Part shown: positions 1 to 8,622 of the stretch, piece after piece
Position numbering within the stretch: position 1 is the first letter of the stretch
Layout of the letters: the number at the start of each line of letters is the position of its first letter
Assembly: GCF_036240795.1 (NCBI RefSeq)
Contig: NZ_CP108454.1
Location: 1,550,001 to 1,614,000 of the forward strand
DNA length: 64,000 nucleotides
Direction of reading: 5' to 3'
Source of the DNA: Streptomyces sp. NBC_01268
GTDB lineage: Bacteria > Actinomycetota > Actinomycetes > Streptomycetales > Streptomycetaceae
Made by a program: the position numbers and the translations under genes
The notes under the pieces: generated by a model
What the model saw: the letters and a program-made list of their open reading frames with translations, nothing else
What the model was told of the DNA's origin: nothing
The model's database searches: none

Positions 1-1116
1 GAGCTCCTCCTTGCGGAAGGACTGGGACGTTATGGCCGGGATGCCCGCGCGGACCAGGGTCTCCAGGTCGGTGAGCGAGCGCAGCCGGGTGACGACCGCG
101 TTCATGTCGCGGTAGCTCGCGGCGTAGGCGGCGTTGAAGGGCCAGTTGCCGCAGCCCTCGTACTGGTAGTCGTAGGTGAGGCGGGCGGCGTGGCAGACCT
201 GGGGGTCGGCGAAGGCCGGGTCCACCCAGGCGAGGTCCTCGGGCGTGGGCCGGCGCCCCCAGTACTCGACGATCATCTGCGAGGAGGTGGGGCTGCACCA
301 GGCCTCGCCGCCGTTGTCGTACTCGGGGTACTGGCCGACGTGGACGTTCTGCGAGTAGCGCGGCACGGTCAGCTCGTGGTCGAGGCCGGGCGTGGAGGCG
401 GGGACGGTGAAGCGGTCGGGGACGTCGGAGGCCATCGCGCCGAGCCGCCGGACGGTGGGCGTGAGGGCGGTCCCGGGCTTGCGGTAGAGGGTGAGCCGCA
501 GGCGGTACGAGACGAGGCGCAGTCCGCTCGCGGGGTCGTCCACGGAGAAGGTGTCGGTCCAGACGGTGGCCTTGCCGTCGCTCTGGCCGTCGACGGAGGT
601 GCGCCGGATGTCGCCGTCGCCGGCCGCCCAGCGGCCCATCACGAACCAGGGCGTCTCGGTGGCGTCGCCGTACGTGCCGCGCAGCTCGACCTGGAGCCAG
701 GTGCCGGGCGGGGTGTCGGCGTTCCAGGAGGCGATGACTTCGGTGGCGGGCACCGTGGAGGTGTGCGTGGGCGAGGTCCAGCTCGCGTGCTCCCAGGTGC
801 TCGCCTTCCCCGTGTGCGGGTCGGTGTAGTCGGTGCGGCCCACGGGGGTGCCGATGACCAGGCCGGGGCGATGGCCCGACACGGCCCGGGTGCCGTCGGG
901 GGTGCCGCAGCGCCAGTCGGTGTAGGTGTGCCAGAAGCGGTTGTCGACGAGTCCGGGCGCCGGGGCGTGCCCCCGGGCGTCGGCACAACTGTCGGCGCGT
1001 TCCTCGGGCCCGGCCGCCGGGGCGGCGGAGGCGGGAGCCGCGGTGGCCGCGGCCGTGCCGGCGGCGGCCGCGAGGGCCGCGGCGAGGACGGTTCGGCGTG
1101 GGGTGGAACGGGGCAT
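1..1116 (-). CDS. Secreted C39-family peptidase-like protein, 3' end cut by window edge
   Basis: An open frame of 372 codons runs off the left edge without a stop. The ATG at 1116 begins a Tat/Sec-like signal peptide (MPRSTPRRTVLAAALAAAAG, then Ala-rich to about residue 28). The middle is a beta-rich region. The stretch YSQNVHVGQYPEYDNGGEAW followed by CSPTS resembles the catalytic-cysteine region of the C39-like peptidase fold (peptidase_C39_2), so an extracellular cysteine peptidase or a related papain-like fold is likely. The catalytic His/Asp lie beyond the window. It is divergent from the kinase at 1293. Fold assignment is from motif recognition; substrate unknown. Confidence 0.75.
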   Translation of the reverse strand, partial: MPRSTPRRTVLAAALAAAAGTAAATAAPASAAPAAGPEERADSCADARGHAPAPGLVDNRFWHTYTDWRCGTPDGTRAVSGHRPGLVIGTPVGRTDYTDPHTGKASTWEHASWTSPTHTSTVPATEVIASWNADTPPGTWLQVELRGTYGDATETPWFVMGRWAAGDGDIRRTSVDGQSDGKATVWTDTFSVDDPASGLRLVSYRLRLTLYRKPGTALTPTVRRLGAMASDVPDRFTVPASTPGLDHELTVPRYSQNVHVGQYPEYDNGGEAWCSPTSSQMIVEYWGRRPTPEDLAWVDPAFADPQVCHAARLTYDYQYEGCGNWPFNAAYAASYRDMNAVVTRLRSLTDLETLVRAGIPAITSQSFRKEEL

Positions 1117-1230
1117 GGGCGGGGACCCCCAGTCGAGATCGGTCGATGCGAACGGACGGGGCTGCGCGCCCCACTATCGCGGCTCCCGGAGGGCTTCGGC
1201 CAGCGATTCGACGCGTGCCGCCCGAGCAAT

Positions 1231-1246
1231 ATTGGTCTCGTCCACT
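1231..1246. promoter_or_regulatory. Candidate DasR-type (dre) operator
   Basis: The 16-mer attggtctcgtccact resembles the dre consensus recalled as ACTGGTCTAGACCAGT, with most positions matching. It lies in the divergent region between the secreted peptidase (minus) and the kinase (plus), about 115 bp upstream of the peptidase ATG and 47 bp upstream of the kinase ATG. Binding is inferred only. Confidence 0.35.
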
Positions 1247-1292
1247 GGCGCCCCCCGCCCCGCTGACCTGCGGGCTCGCCTACCCTGGGGCC

Positions 1293-1922
1293 ATGACCGA
1301 CCTCGACCGCGCGGCCGCCGCGCTGCGCCGGCTGCCGCCCTCGTGCGGACCGGTGCGGCTCGTCGCGATCGACGGGCACGCCGGCTCCGGCAAGTCCACC
1401 CTCGCCGCCCGCCTCTCCGGGGCGCTGGGCTCGGCGCCCGTGCTGCGCCTCGACGACCTCGCCACCCACGCGGAGCTCTTCGAGTGGACCGGCCGGATGC
1501 TCACCGAGGTGGTCGGGCCGCTGTCCCGGGGCGAGACGGCGCGCTACCGCCCGTACGACTGGAACCTCCGCGCCTTCGGCCCGGCCCGCGCACTGGCGCC
1601 GGAGCCGGTGGTCCTCGTGGAGGGCGTGGGGGCCGGGCGGCGGGTGCTCAGGCCGCACCTCGCGCGGCTGCTGTGGATGGAGCGCGGCCCCGAGGAGTCC
1701 TGGGCGCGCGGGCGGCGTCGCGACGGTCCGGGGCAGGCCTCCTTCTGGGACGGCTGGACCGTGGCGGAGACTCGCCATTTCTCCGAGGACCCCTCCCGGC
1801 CCTTCGCCGACACCCTGGTACGGGAGCGCGAGGAGGGTTACGAGTGGCTCGCCGGGCCCTCTGTGACAGCGAGTCCGAACCAGATCATCACCCACCGTGA
1901 CGACCCCTTGGCTGCGAACTGA
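1293..1922 (+). CDS. Uridine kinase-like P-loop nucleoside kinase
   Basis: 209 residues. The Walker A motif GHAGSGKST is at residues 28-36, preceded by the hydrophobic strand VRLVAI, and an RLDDLATH segment follows as in the phosphoribulokinase/uridine kinase family. A later VVLVEG strand fits the same fold. Family members phosphorylate uridine or cytidine with ATP or GTP, but the substrate here is not shown by sequence. The ATG at 1293 was preferred over an in-frame extension upstream because the kinase fold starts directly after it. Single gene, followed by a predicted small RNA. Confidence 0.75.
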   Translation: MTDLDRAAAALRRLPPSCGPVRLVAIDGHAGSGKSTLAARLSGALGSAPVLRLDDLATHAELFEWTGRMLTEVVGPLSRGETARYRPYDWNLRAFGPARALAPEPVVLVEGVGAGRRVLRPHLARLLWMERGPEESWARGRRRDGPGQASFWDGWTVAETRHFSEDPSRPFADTLVREREEGYEWLAGPSVTASPNQIITHRDDPLAAN

Positions 1923-1961
1923 GTGGTCGGAAGTCCACTTCCGCAAGTGCCTCAACTCCGC

Positions 1962-1991
1962 TTGACCCAAGGGGCGTACAGGTCTTACGTT
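1962..1991 (+). promoter_or_regulatory. Predicted promoter of the small RNA
   Basis: TTGACC (1962-1967) and TACGTT (1986-1991) are 18 bp apart, a good match to the Streptomyces housekeeping (HrdB-type) promoter. Initiation about 7 bp later, near 1998, would start at the first hairpin of the transcript below. Confidence 0.6.
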
Positions 1992-1997
1992 CTGAAT

Positions 1998-2068
1998 GTG
2001 CGGCTTTCCGAAGTCGCCGCAGACGCGAAGCCCCCGGTTGTTCCCCCGTGATCGGGGGCTTCGTTCTG
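1998..2068 (+). ncRNA. Predicted small RNA, about 70 nt, two hairpins
   Basis: Directly after the promoter lie two stem-loops and no reading frame. Hairpin 1 pairs tgcggc (1999-2004) with gccgca (2016-2021). Hairpin 2 pairs gaagcccccg (2027-2036) with cgggggcttc (2053-2062), has a C-rich loop containing ttgttccccc, and is followed by gttctg, so it also serves as terminator. The transcript ends about 160 nt before the next gene, so it may be an independent sRNA rather than a leader. It lacks the paired C-run loops of the 6C RNA family. Function unknown. Confidence 0.55.
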
Positions 2069-2229
2069 CCCCCTTCCTCACCCTGGGTCACCACCCGTGA
2101 GCGGTCGACGGATCACGTCGGATCGCTGTGGATCGACTCCTTCTCCCTCATCACGCACGCCCTGCGCAGGTACGATGCCCCTCGGTGCGGTCAATTCCCG
2201 TCCACGTGATGACGGTTGTGGGGGACCCG
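2069..2229. other. Rest of intergenic region before the AAA ATPase
   Basis: The intergenic space 1923-2229 is about 307 bp; its first part holds the sRNA and its promoter. In 2069-2229 the only clear signal is the purine-rich ribosome-binding stretch tgggggac just before the ATG at 2230. In-frame codons extend upstream to 2128 but encode a composition unlike the TPR domain. Confidence 0.5.
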
Positions 2230-4128
2230 ATGGACTTCGGCACACAGGGCGCGCACGCCCCCGCCGAGCTCGCCTGGCTGCGCGGCGTCGACGCCTACAC
2301 GATGGGCGCCTATCCGCAGGCCGAGGAGGAGTTCCGTACGGCGGTGCGCATCGATCCCGGCATGGCCGACGGCTGGCTCGGCCTGCACGCGCTGCGGGTC
2401 GACACCACCACCGCCCTGCTGCGCATGTACCGCAACCGCGAGCGCTTCGGCGAGCAGCGGACCCGGCACCGCAGGACCCTCAACTCCTGGTACTGGCTGG
2501 GCTGGTGGGTGCAGCCGGTGCTGGAGAGCCCGCGCGACCTGCTGCTCGCGCACGCCTCGCACTGGCTGGACGGCCGGCACGTGCCCGAGCTCGACCGGGC
2601 GCTCGCCGGACTGCCGCCGGTCGACACCGATCCGCAGGTGCGCTTCCTGCATGCCTGCCGCTCCTACCTGGTCAAGGACTGGGAGCAGCTGGTGCGGCAC
2701 ACCGAGACGCTCGTCGACGACCCGCTGCTCGGCATCGAGGCGGGGCTCTTCGGCGGCATGGCCCGGGTGCGGATGGAGATGTTCGGCCAGGCCGAGCCGC
2801 TGCTGTCGGCAGCCCTCATGCGCTGCCGCAGCGAGCAGCCGCAGCGCAAGGAGCTGCGCTACTGGCTGGCCCGTGCCCACGAGGGCACCGGCCGGACCGC
2901 CGCCGCGCTGCCGCTGTACCGGGCGGTCCACCGGATCGATCCGGCCTTCATGGACACCGCCGCGCGGCTCACGGCGATCGCCGAGTACGACGGCTTCGAG
3001 GGGCCGGACGATCCGGCCGGCCTCGCGCCGGTCGCGCTCGGTGGCTTCGGCCAGGACACGATGGAAGCCGTGGACTCCGCGCCGACGGATCCGGAGACCC
3101 TGGGCGGCGACGGGCTGCTGCTCAAACCCGGCTCCGTGCCGCCGCCCGCGCCTCCTGAGCCGCCGGACTTCGTCCGGCAGAAGGCGGTCGTCCCACCGCA
3201 GCCGGTGCCGCCGCGGTTCCCCGCCAGCCCGACGGACCCGGCGCTGCTCGCCGAGGCCCTCTCGGAACTGGAGCGCATGGTCGGGATGGAACCCGTCAAA
3301 CGGCAGGTCAAGGCCCTCTCGGCGCAGCTGGAGATGGCCCGGCTGCGCGCCGGACAGGGACTCCCGGTCCAGCCCCCGAAACGTCACTTCGTCTTCTCCG
3401 GCCCCTCCGGCACCGGGAAGACCACCGTCGCCCGGATCCTCGGCCGGGTCTTCTACGCGCTCGGGCTGCTCGGCGGCGACCACCTCGTGGAGGCCCAACG
3501 GGCCGATTTGGTCGGCGAGTTCCTCGGCCAGACCGCGGTCAAGGCCAACGAGCTGATCGACTCGGCCGTCGGCGGGGTGCTCTTCGTGGACGAGGCCTAC
3601 TCGCTCTCCAACTCCGGCTACAGCAAGGGCGACGCCTACGGCGACGAGGCCCTCCAGGTGCTCCTCAAGCGCGCCGAGGACAACCGCGACCACCTGGTGG
3701 TGATCCTCGCCGGCTACCCGGAGGGCATGGACCGGCTGCTCGCCGCCAACCCCGGCCTGTCCTCGCGGTTCACCACCCGCGTCGACTTCCCCTCGTACCG
3801 GCCGCTGGAGCTCACCGCCATCGGCGAGGTCCTCGCCGCCTCCAACGGCGACGGCTGGGACGACGAGGCCCTGGACGAGCTGCGCTCGATCAGCGCGCAC
3901 GTCGTCGAGCAGGGCTGGATCGACGAGCTCGGCAACGGACGCTTCCTGCGCACCCTGTACGAGAAGTCCTGCGCGTACCGGGACCTGCGGCTGTCCGGCT
4001 ACCCGACCACACCGACCCGCGAGGACCTGGCCACCCTGCGCCTGCCGGACCTGATGCAGGCCTACGGCGAGGTCCTGTCGGGCCGCGGTCCGGTCGACCG
4101 CGGCCCTCAGGAACCGCCGGGGCTCTAG
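2230..4128 (+). CDS. EccA-like AAA+ ATPase with N-terminal TPR region (CbxX/CfqX family)
   Basis: 632 residues. The N-terminal half is helical and TPR-like (for example AYTMGAYPQAEEEFRTAVRI near residues 18-37). A Pro-rich linker around 300-330 leads to a CbxX/CfqX AAA+ domain with Walker A GPSGTGKT at 391-398 and Walker B VLFVDE at 450-455. This architecture matches EccA of type VII (ESX) secretion and SpoVK-like ATPases. No ESX genes (eccB/C/D, esx, mycP) are nearby, so a secretion role is inference. The start at ATG 2230 has a good ribosome-binding site. Its TAG stop shares the palindrome CTAG with the stop of the convergent gene. Confidence 0.85.
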   Translation: MDFGTQGAHAPAELAWLRGVDAYTMGAYPQAEEEFRTAVRIDPGMADGWLGLHALRVDTTTALLRMYRNRERFGEQRTRHRRTLNSWYWLGWWVQPVLESPRDLLLAHASHWLDGRHVPELDRALAGLPPVDTDPQVRFLHACRSYLVKDWEQLVRHTETLVDDPLLGIEAGLFGGMARVRMEMFGQAEPLLSAALMRCRSEQPQRKELRYWLARAHEGTGRTAAALPLYRAVHRIDPAFMDTAARLTAIAEYDGFEGPDDPAGLAPVALGGFGQDTMEAVDSAPTDPETLGGDGLLLKPGSVPPPAPPEPPDFVRQKAVVPPQPVPPRFPASPTDPALLAEALSELERMVGMEPVKRQVKALSAQLEMARLRAGQGLPVQPPKRHFVFSGPSGTGKTTVARILGRVFYALGLLGGDHLVEAQRADLVGEFLGQTAVKANELIDSAVGGVLFVDEAYSLSNSGYSKGDAYGDEALQVLLKRAEDNRDHLVVILAGYPEGMDRLLAANPGLSSRFTTRVDFPSYRPLELTAIGEVLAASNGDGWDDEALDELRSISAHVVEQGWIDELGNGRFLRTLYEKSCAYRDLRLSGYPTTPTREDLATLRLPDLMQAYGEVLSGRGPVDRGPQEPPGL

Positions 4129-5255
4129 CCCGGGTTCCGCCCAGGAACCGACCCGGCCAGCACCTCGGCCAGCACCTCGGCCAGCACCTCGGCCGGCGCC
4201 TCGGCCGCCCGCTCGGGCCGGGGTGCCGGGGCCAGCCGGTGGGCGGGATCGCGGACCTCGCCCACCAGCATCTCCAGGACGTCCTCCAGGGCGACCAGGC
4301 CGAGCACCCGGCCGGAGGCGTCCGCCACCTGCGCCAGGTGGGTGGCGGCCCGGCGCATCACGGTGAGCGCGTCGTCCAGCGGGAGCTCGGCCCGCAGGAC
4401 GCCCATCGGGCGCCAGATCTGCTGCGGAACCGCCCGCTCCCGGTCCTCCAGGTCGAGGACGTCCTTCACGTGCACGAAGCCCATGAAGACGCCCCGGCCC
4501 TCGGAGCACACCGGGAAGCGGGAGTAGCCGGTGCGGACCGTCAGCTCCTCGATCTCGCGCGGGGTCACCGACGGGGAGACCGTCACCAGCGCTGCCGAGG
4601 GGATCAGGACGTCCGTCACGGGGCGGGTGCCCAGTTCCAGGGCGTCCTCCAGGCGCTCCTGTTCGGCCGGGTCGAGCAGTCCGGCCTGGCCGGCGTCCTC
4701 GACGAGCCGGCCGAGCTGCGCCCGGGTGAAGACGGCCTCGACCTCGTCCTTCGGTTCCACGCGGAAGGCCTTCAGGACGAGCCGGGCGCAGGTGCCGAGC
4801 GCGCTGGTGACCGGCCGGCAGAGCCGGGCGAAGCCGACCAGGCCGGGGCCGAGCCACAGCGCGGTGCGCTCGGGGTCGGCCATCGCCAGGTTCTTCGGGA
4901 CCATCTCGCCGATCACCAGGTGGAGGAAGACCACCGCGGCGAGCGCGAACACGTACCCGAGGGGGTGGATCAGGCCCTGCGGCACGCCCACGGCGTGGAA
5001 GACCGGTTCGAGCAGCCGGGCCACGGTCGGTTCGGCGACCGCGCCGAGCGTCAGCGAGCAGACGGTGATGCCGAACTGGGCGGCCGCCATCATCTGCGGC
5101 AGGTTCTCCAGGCCGTACAGCACCTGGCGGGCGCGGGAGCCGCCGAGCGGCTCGATCTGGCTGCGGCGCACGGAGACGAGGGCGAACTCGGCTCCGACGA
5201 AGAATCCGTTGGCCAGCACGAGCAGCAGGGCGAACAGCAGCGGGAGCAGGCTCAT
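4125..5255 (-). CDS. CNNM-domain (DUF21) CBS membrane protein, shorter paralogue
   Basis: 376 residues. The N-terminal CNNM/DUF21 membrane domain (about 1-190; LLLVLANGFFVGAEFALV and the IGEMVPKNLA motif) is followed by a CBS pair (about 205-325). The CorC/HlyC C-terminal domain of the paralogue upstream is missing; instead the protein ends in an Ala/Pro-rich tail with EVLA repeats. The family is linked to Mg2+/Co2+ efflux or homeostasis. Translation is probably coupled to the upstream paralogue by the ATGA overlap at 5252-5255. Confidence 0.85.
   Translation of the reverse strand: MSLLPLLFALLLVLANGFFVGAEFALVSVRRSQIEPLGGSRARQVLYGLENLPQMMAAAQFGITVCSLTLGAVAEPTVARLLEPVFHAVGVPQGLIHPLGYVFALAAVVFLHLVIGEMVPKNLAMADPERTALWLGPGLVGFARLCRPVTSALGTCARLVLKAFRVEPKDEVEAVFTRAQLGRLVEDAGQAGLLDPAEQERLEDALELGTRPVTDVLIPSAALVTVSPSVTPREIEELTVRTGYSRFPVCSEGRGVFMGFVHVKDVLDLEDRERAVPQQIWRPMGVLRAELPLDDALTVMRRAATHLAQVADASGRVLGLVALEDVLEMLVGEVRDPAHRLAPAPRPERAAEAPAEVLAEVLAEVLAGSVPGRNPG
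4156..4203. repeat. 12-bp tandem repeat inside coding end
   Basis: The unit ccagcacctcgg occurs three times in a row followed by a degenerate fourth copy. On the minus strand it encodes EVLA repeats near the C-terminus of the CNNM protein. Length polymorphism by slippage would stay in frame. Confidence 0.8.
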
Positions 5256-6592
5256 CGGGCCGCCTCCGCGCCGACGGGCACCGGGGCGGTGCGGGTGATC
5301 CGCACCCGCTCGGCGCGGTAGCGGTCGACCTGGCGCACCGAGAGGCGCCAGCCGGGGAGTTCGGCCCGGTCGCCCGGGGCGGGGATCCGCCCGAGGAGGT
5401 CGGCGACGAGCCCGGCGACCGTCTCGTACGGTCCGTCGGGCACGTCGAGTCCTATCCGGTGCAGGGTGTGCACCCGGCAGGAACCGTCGGCCTCCCAGGC
5501 CTGCTGGCCGTCCTCCGAGGGGACGGCGGCCAGCTCGGGCCGTTCGTCGGCGGCGGTGTCGTGCTCGTCGCGCACCTCGCCGACGAGCTCCTCGACGATG
5601 TCCTCCAGGGTGACGACCCCGGCGGTGCCGCCGTACTCGTCGACGACGACCGCGATCGGCTGCTCGCGGCGCAGCCGCTCCAGCAGGGCCTGGGCGGGCA
5701 GCGACTCGGGGACGAGCAGCGGCGGGACGGCGATCCGGCCCACGGGGACCCGGTGCCGCTCGTGCGGGACGACGGCGAGGGCGTCCTTGAGGTGGACCAT
5801 GCCGACGACCTCGTCGATCCGCTCGCGGTAGACGGGGAAGCGGGACAGTCCCGTGGCCCGGGTGAGGTTGAGGACGTCGGCCGCGGTGGCGTCCGACTGC
5901 AGGGCGCTCACCTTCACCCGCGGGGTCATCACCTGCTCGGCGGTGAGGCCGCCGAGCGAGAGGGTCCGTACGAAGAGGTCGGCGGTGTCCTGTTCGAGGG
6001 CGCCGGCGAGGGCCGAGTGCCGGGCGAGCGAGACCAACTCCCCGGGGGTGCGGACCGAGTCGAGCTCGTCGGTCGGCTCCACGCCGAAGAGCCGGACCAG
6101 CCGGTTGGCGACCCGGTTGAGCAGGGCGATCACGGGCCGGAACAGCGTGGAGAAGACGTGCTGCGGTCCGGCGACGAAGCGGGCCACCTGGAGCGGCCGG
6201 GACACCGCCCAGTTCTTGGGGACGAGCTCGCCGACCACCATCTGGACGGCGGAGGCCAACAGCATGCCGACGACCACCGAGATGCCGGAGACGGCCCCTT
6301 CGGGGAGCCCGGTGGCGGTGAGGGGCCCGTCGAGCAGCCGGGCGAGCGCGGGCTCGGCGAGCATGCCGGTGACGAGCGAGGTGATGGTGATGCCGAGCTG
6401 GGTGCCGGAGAGCTGGAAGGAGAGCTCGCGCAGCGCCTTGACGACGGTGCGGGCCCGGCGGTCGCCTTCGGCCGCGGCACGTTCGGCCTCGGGGCGTTCC
6501 ACCGTGACGAGGCCGAACTCGGCCGCCACGAAGAAGCCGTTGGCGAGGATGAGCAGGAAGGCTGCGGCGAGCAGCAGAAGCGAGACGATCAT
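5252..6592 (-). CDS. CNNM/CorC-family membrane protein with CBS and transporter-associated domains
   Basis: 446 residues with the full family architecture: DUF21 membrane domain (about 1-200; LLILANGFFVAAEFGLVTV and VGELVPKNWA), a CBS pair (about 215-340, with VVVDEYGGTAGVVTLEDIVE) and the C-terminal CorC/HlyC domain (about 360-435). Often annotated hemolysin-like; experimental work on relatives points to Mg2+ or divalent-cation transport. It is the first gene of a two-gene operon with the shorter paralogue. Confidence 0.88.
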   Translation of the reverse strand: MIVSLLLLAAAFLLILANGFFVAAEFGLVTVERPEAERAAAEGDRRARTVVKALRELSFQLSGTQLGITITSLVTGMLAEPALARLLDGPLTATGLPEGAVSGISVVVGMLLASAVQMVVGELVPKNWAVSRPLQVARFVAGPQHVFSTLFRPVIALLNRVANRLVRLFGVEPTDELDSVRTPGELVSLARHSALAGALEQDTADLFVRTLSLGGLTAEQVMTPRVKVSALQSDATAADVLNLTRATGLSRFPVYRERIDEVVGMVHLKDALAVVPHERHRVPVGRIAVPPLLVPESLPAQALLERLRREQPIAVVVDEYGGTAGVVTLEDIVEELVGEVRDEHDTAADERPELAAVPSEDGQQAWEADGSCRVHTLHRIGLDVPDGPYETVAGLVADLLGRIPAPGDRAELPGWRLSVRQVDRYRAERVRITRTAPVPVGAEAAR

Positions 6593-6715
6593 GCCGCCGC
6601 CTCGGGTGAGAGGGCGGCGCGGGTACTACCGGACGATCCGTCCATTGCCGGAGGGAGTCACTCCTCGGGTCGAAGGGCTGCCCCGCGGGCCGCCGGCGGG
6701 CGGCCCTGCACACGC

Positions 6716-6747
6716 GAGGCGGTGGTGCCGCTCGGCACCACCGCCTC
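6716..6747 (-). terminator. Hairpin terminator after the PH-domain gene
   Basis: A perfect 14-bp stem (gaggcggtggtgcc at 6716-6729 with its complement at 6734-6747) and a 4-nt loop. It lies about 70 bp downstream of the PH-domain gene stop and could end the rib-his-PH transcript. No U-tract, as is common in streptomycetes. Confidence 0.65.
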
Positions 6748-6813
6748 AAGAGTAGTCACGCCCCGGCCGCCGGGGGCAGGGGGTCGGCCCCGTATGGGGG
6801 ACGGGTCAGGGTG

Positions 6814-7272
6814 TCAGGACGCCTCGTCGCCGGTGCCGTGGCTGTCGGCGAGGGCGCGCAGCGCGCGGGCGTCGCGGATGGCCGACTCCTTGGCGATGCC
6901 GGGCTGGATGCCGAGCGCGGGCAGGCTGGTGCCGTCGCTCAGGTCGAGGTAGACCCACGGGTCGCCGGGGCGCAGGTTGACCTTGAGGATCTCGGCCCAC
7001 GCGAGTCGGCGCGTCCGGGTGATGTTGACGACCGTCACCCCCTGGGCGTCGGCGACGACCTTGGGGCGGCTCAGCAGGACGAGGACGCCCAGGAAGAGCG
7101 CGGCGGTGAAGACGAAGCTGGCCCGCTCCCCCGGTCCCAGCTTCTCCAGCATCATCCCGACGGCGGTGATGACGACGAACATCGCCACCCCGACGGTCAG
7201 CAGCACGACCCGGGTGCGACCCGGCCGGAAGGTGACCGGGAGGGTGGAGGCGGAGGCGGAGGAGTCGGACAT
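6814..7272 (-). CDS. PH-domain membrane protein
   Basis: 152 residues. Two hydrophobic segments (about 22-42 and 52-68) precede a small beta-rich domain with the pattern VVADAQGVTVVNITRTRRLA typical of bacterial PH domains (PF10756-like), which sit at membranes and whose ligands are mostly unknown. It lies 59 bp downstream of hisG on the same strand and probably ends that operon. A role in histidine or riboflavin synthesis is not indicated. Confidence 0.75.
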   Translation of the reverse strand: MSDSSASASTLPVTFRPGRTRVVLLTVGVAMFVVITAVGMMLEKLGPGERASFVFTAALFLGVLVLLSRPKVVADAQGVTVVNITRTRRLAWAEILKVNLRPGDPWVYLDLSDGTSLPALGIQPGIAKESAIRDARALRALADSHGTGDEAS

Positions 7273-7331
7273 ACGGGTTCCTTGCGCGGGTTCCTGCGGG
7301 CGCCGCTCCGGGCGCCCGCCGGGGGGTCGGG

Positions 7332-8180
7332 TCAGAGGCGGCAGGCGTGGATGGCCGTGGTGAGGATGGCGCGGGCGCCCAGCTCGTACAGGTCGTCCAT
7401 GACCTTCTGCGCCTCCCGGGAGGGGACCATGGCGCGGACGGCGACCCAGCCCTCGTTGTGCAGCGGGGAGACGGTGGGCGACTCCAGGCCGGGGGTGAGG
7501 GCGACGGCCTGCTCCAGGTGCTCGGCGCGGCAGTCGTAGTCCATCATCACGTACGAGCGGGCGACGAGGACGCCCTGGAGGCGGCGCAGGAACTGCTGGA
7601 CCTTCGGGTCGTCGGTCGGGGCGCCGGTGCGGCGGATGACGGTGGCCTCGGAGGTGAGGATCGGCTCGCCGATGACCTCCAGGCCCGCGTTGCGCAGGCT
7701 GGTGCCGGTCTCGACGACGTCCGCGATGATCTGGGCGACGCCCAGCTGGATCGCGGTCTCGACGGCGCCGTCGAGGTGCACGACGGAGGCGTCGACGCCC
7801 TGCTCGGCGAGGTGCTTGGCGACGATGCCCTCGTAGGAGGTGGCGATCGTCATGCCCTGGAAGTCCTCGGGGCCGTTGGCGGTCCCGGGACGGGTGGCGT
7901 AACGGAAGGTCGAGCGGCCGAAGTTCAGCGGCAGGATCTCCTCGGCGTTGGCGCCGGAGTCCAGGAGCAGGTCGCGGCCGGTGATGCCGATGTCGAGCCG
8001 GCCGGACGCCACGTAGATCGCGATGTCCTTGGGGCGGAGGTAGAAGAACTCCACCTCGTTGTCCGGGTCGACGACGACGAGTTCCTTGGACTCCTTGCGC
8101 TGCCGGTAGCCCGCCTCATGGAGCATTGCCATCGCAGGTCCGGAGAGAGAACCCTTGTTGGGGACGGCGATGCGCAGCAT
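7332..8180 (-). CDS. hisG: ATP phosphoribosyltransferase, long form
   Basis: 282 residues. HisG condenses ATP with PRPP, the first step of histidine biosynthesis. The N-terminus MLRIAVPNKGSL and the segment DVVETGTSLRNAGLEVIGEP (the PRPP-binding region) are diagnostic. The C-terminal regulatory domain (about 210-282, ending AILTTAIHACRL) marks the long, HisZ-independent, histidine-inhibited form. hisE lies 88 bp upstream on the same strand; together they provide steps 1 and 2 of the pathway. Confidence 0.97.
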   Translation of the reverse strand: MLRIAVPNKGSLSGPAMAMLHEAGYRQRKESKELVVVDPDNEVEFFYLRPKDIAIYVASGRLDIGITGRDLLLDSGANAEEILPLNFGRSTFRYATRPGTANGPEDFQGMTIATSYEGIVAKHLAEQGVDASVVHLDGAVETAIQLGVAQIIADVVETGTSLRNAGLEVIGEPILTSEATVIRRTGAPTDDPKVQQFLRRLQGVLVARSYVMMDYDCRAEHLEQAVALTPGLESPTVSPLHNEGWVAVRAMVPSREAQKVMDDLYELGARAILTTAIHACRL

Positions 8181-8268
8181 GGGACGGGCTTCCTTTGCCT
8201 CAGGTGTAAGGGAGTGTTTCGGTGCTCACGTGCTCAGAAGTGCTCGGCGGGCCCTGGAGGGGGCGCGC

Positions 8269-8541
8269 TCAGAGATGGGAGTAGACGTCGTCGAGCGAGA
8301 TCCCGCGGGCGACCATCATCACCTGGACGTGGTACAGCAGCTGCGAGATCTCCTCGGCGGCGGCTTCCTTGCCCTCGTACTCGGCGGCCATCCAGACCTC
8401 GGCGGCCTCCTCGACGACCTTCTTGCCGATGGCATGGACGCCCTTGCCGACCAGTTCCGCGGTACGGGAGGTCGCCGGGTCGCCGGTCTCGGCCTTGAGC
8501 TTGAGCTCGGCGAAGAGCTCTTCGAAGGTTTTGTTCGCCAT
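8269..8541 (-). CDS. hisE: Phosphoribosyl-ATP pyrophosphatase
   Basis: 90 residues, the usual length for a stand-alone HisE. It hydrolyses phosphoribosyl-ATP to phosphoribosyl-AMP. The helical MazG-like fold shows the metal-binding pattern [20 protein letters not shown] followed by [14 protein letters not shown]. It lies between ribH and hisG, a fixed actinomycete arrangement. Confidence 0.96.
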   Translation of the reverse strand: MANKTFEELFAELKLKAETGDPATSRTAELVGKGVHAIGKKVVEEAAEVWMAAEYEGKEAAAEEISQLLYHVQVMMVARGISLDDVYSHL

Positions 8542-8622
8542 GATGTCCTAAGAGTACGGGGTGTGAGAGGACGGGCGCGCAGCGCCTCCATCAGGGGTGG
8601 TGGTGGGGCGACGGGCGGGCCC

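Noticed and set aside
1998..2068. 6C RNA family for the predicted sRNA
   Set aside because: 6C RNAs have two hairpins, each with a run of at least six C in the loop; here the first loop has none.
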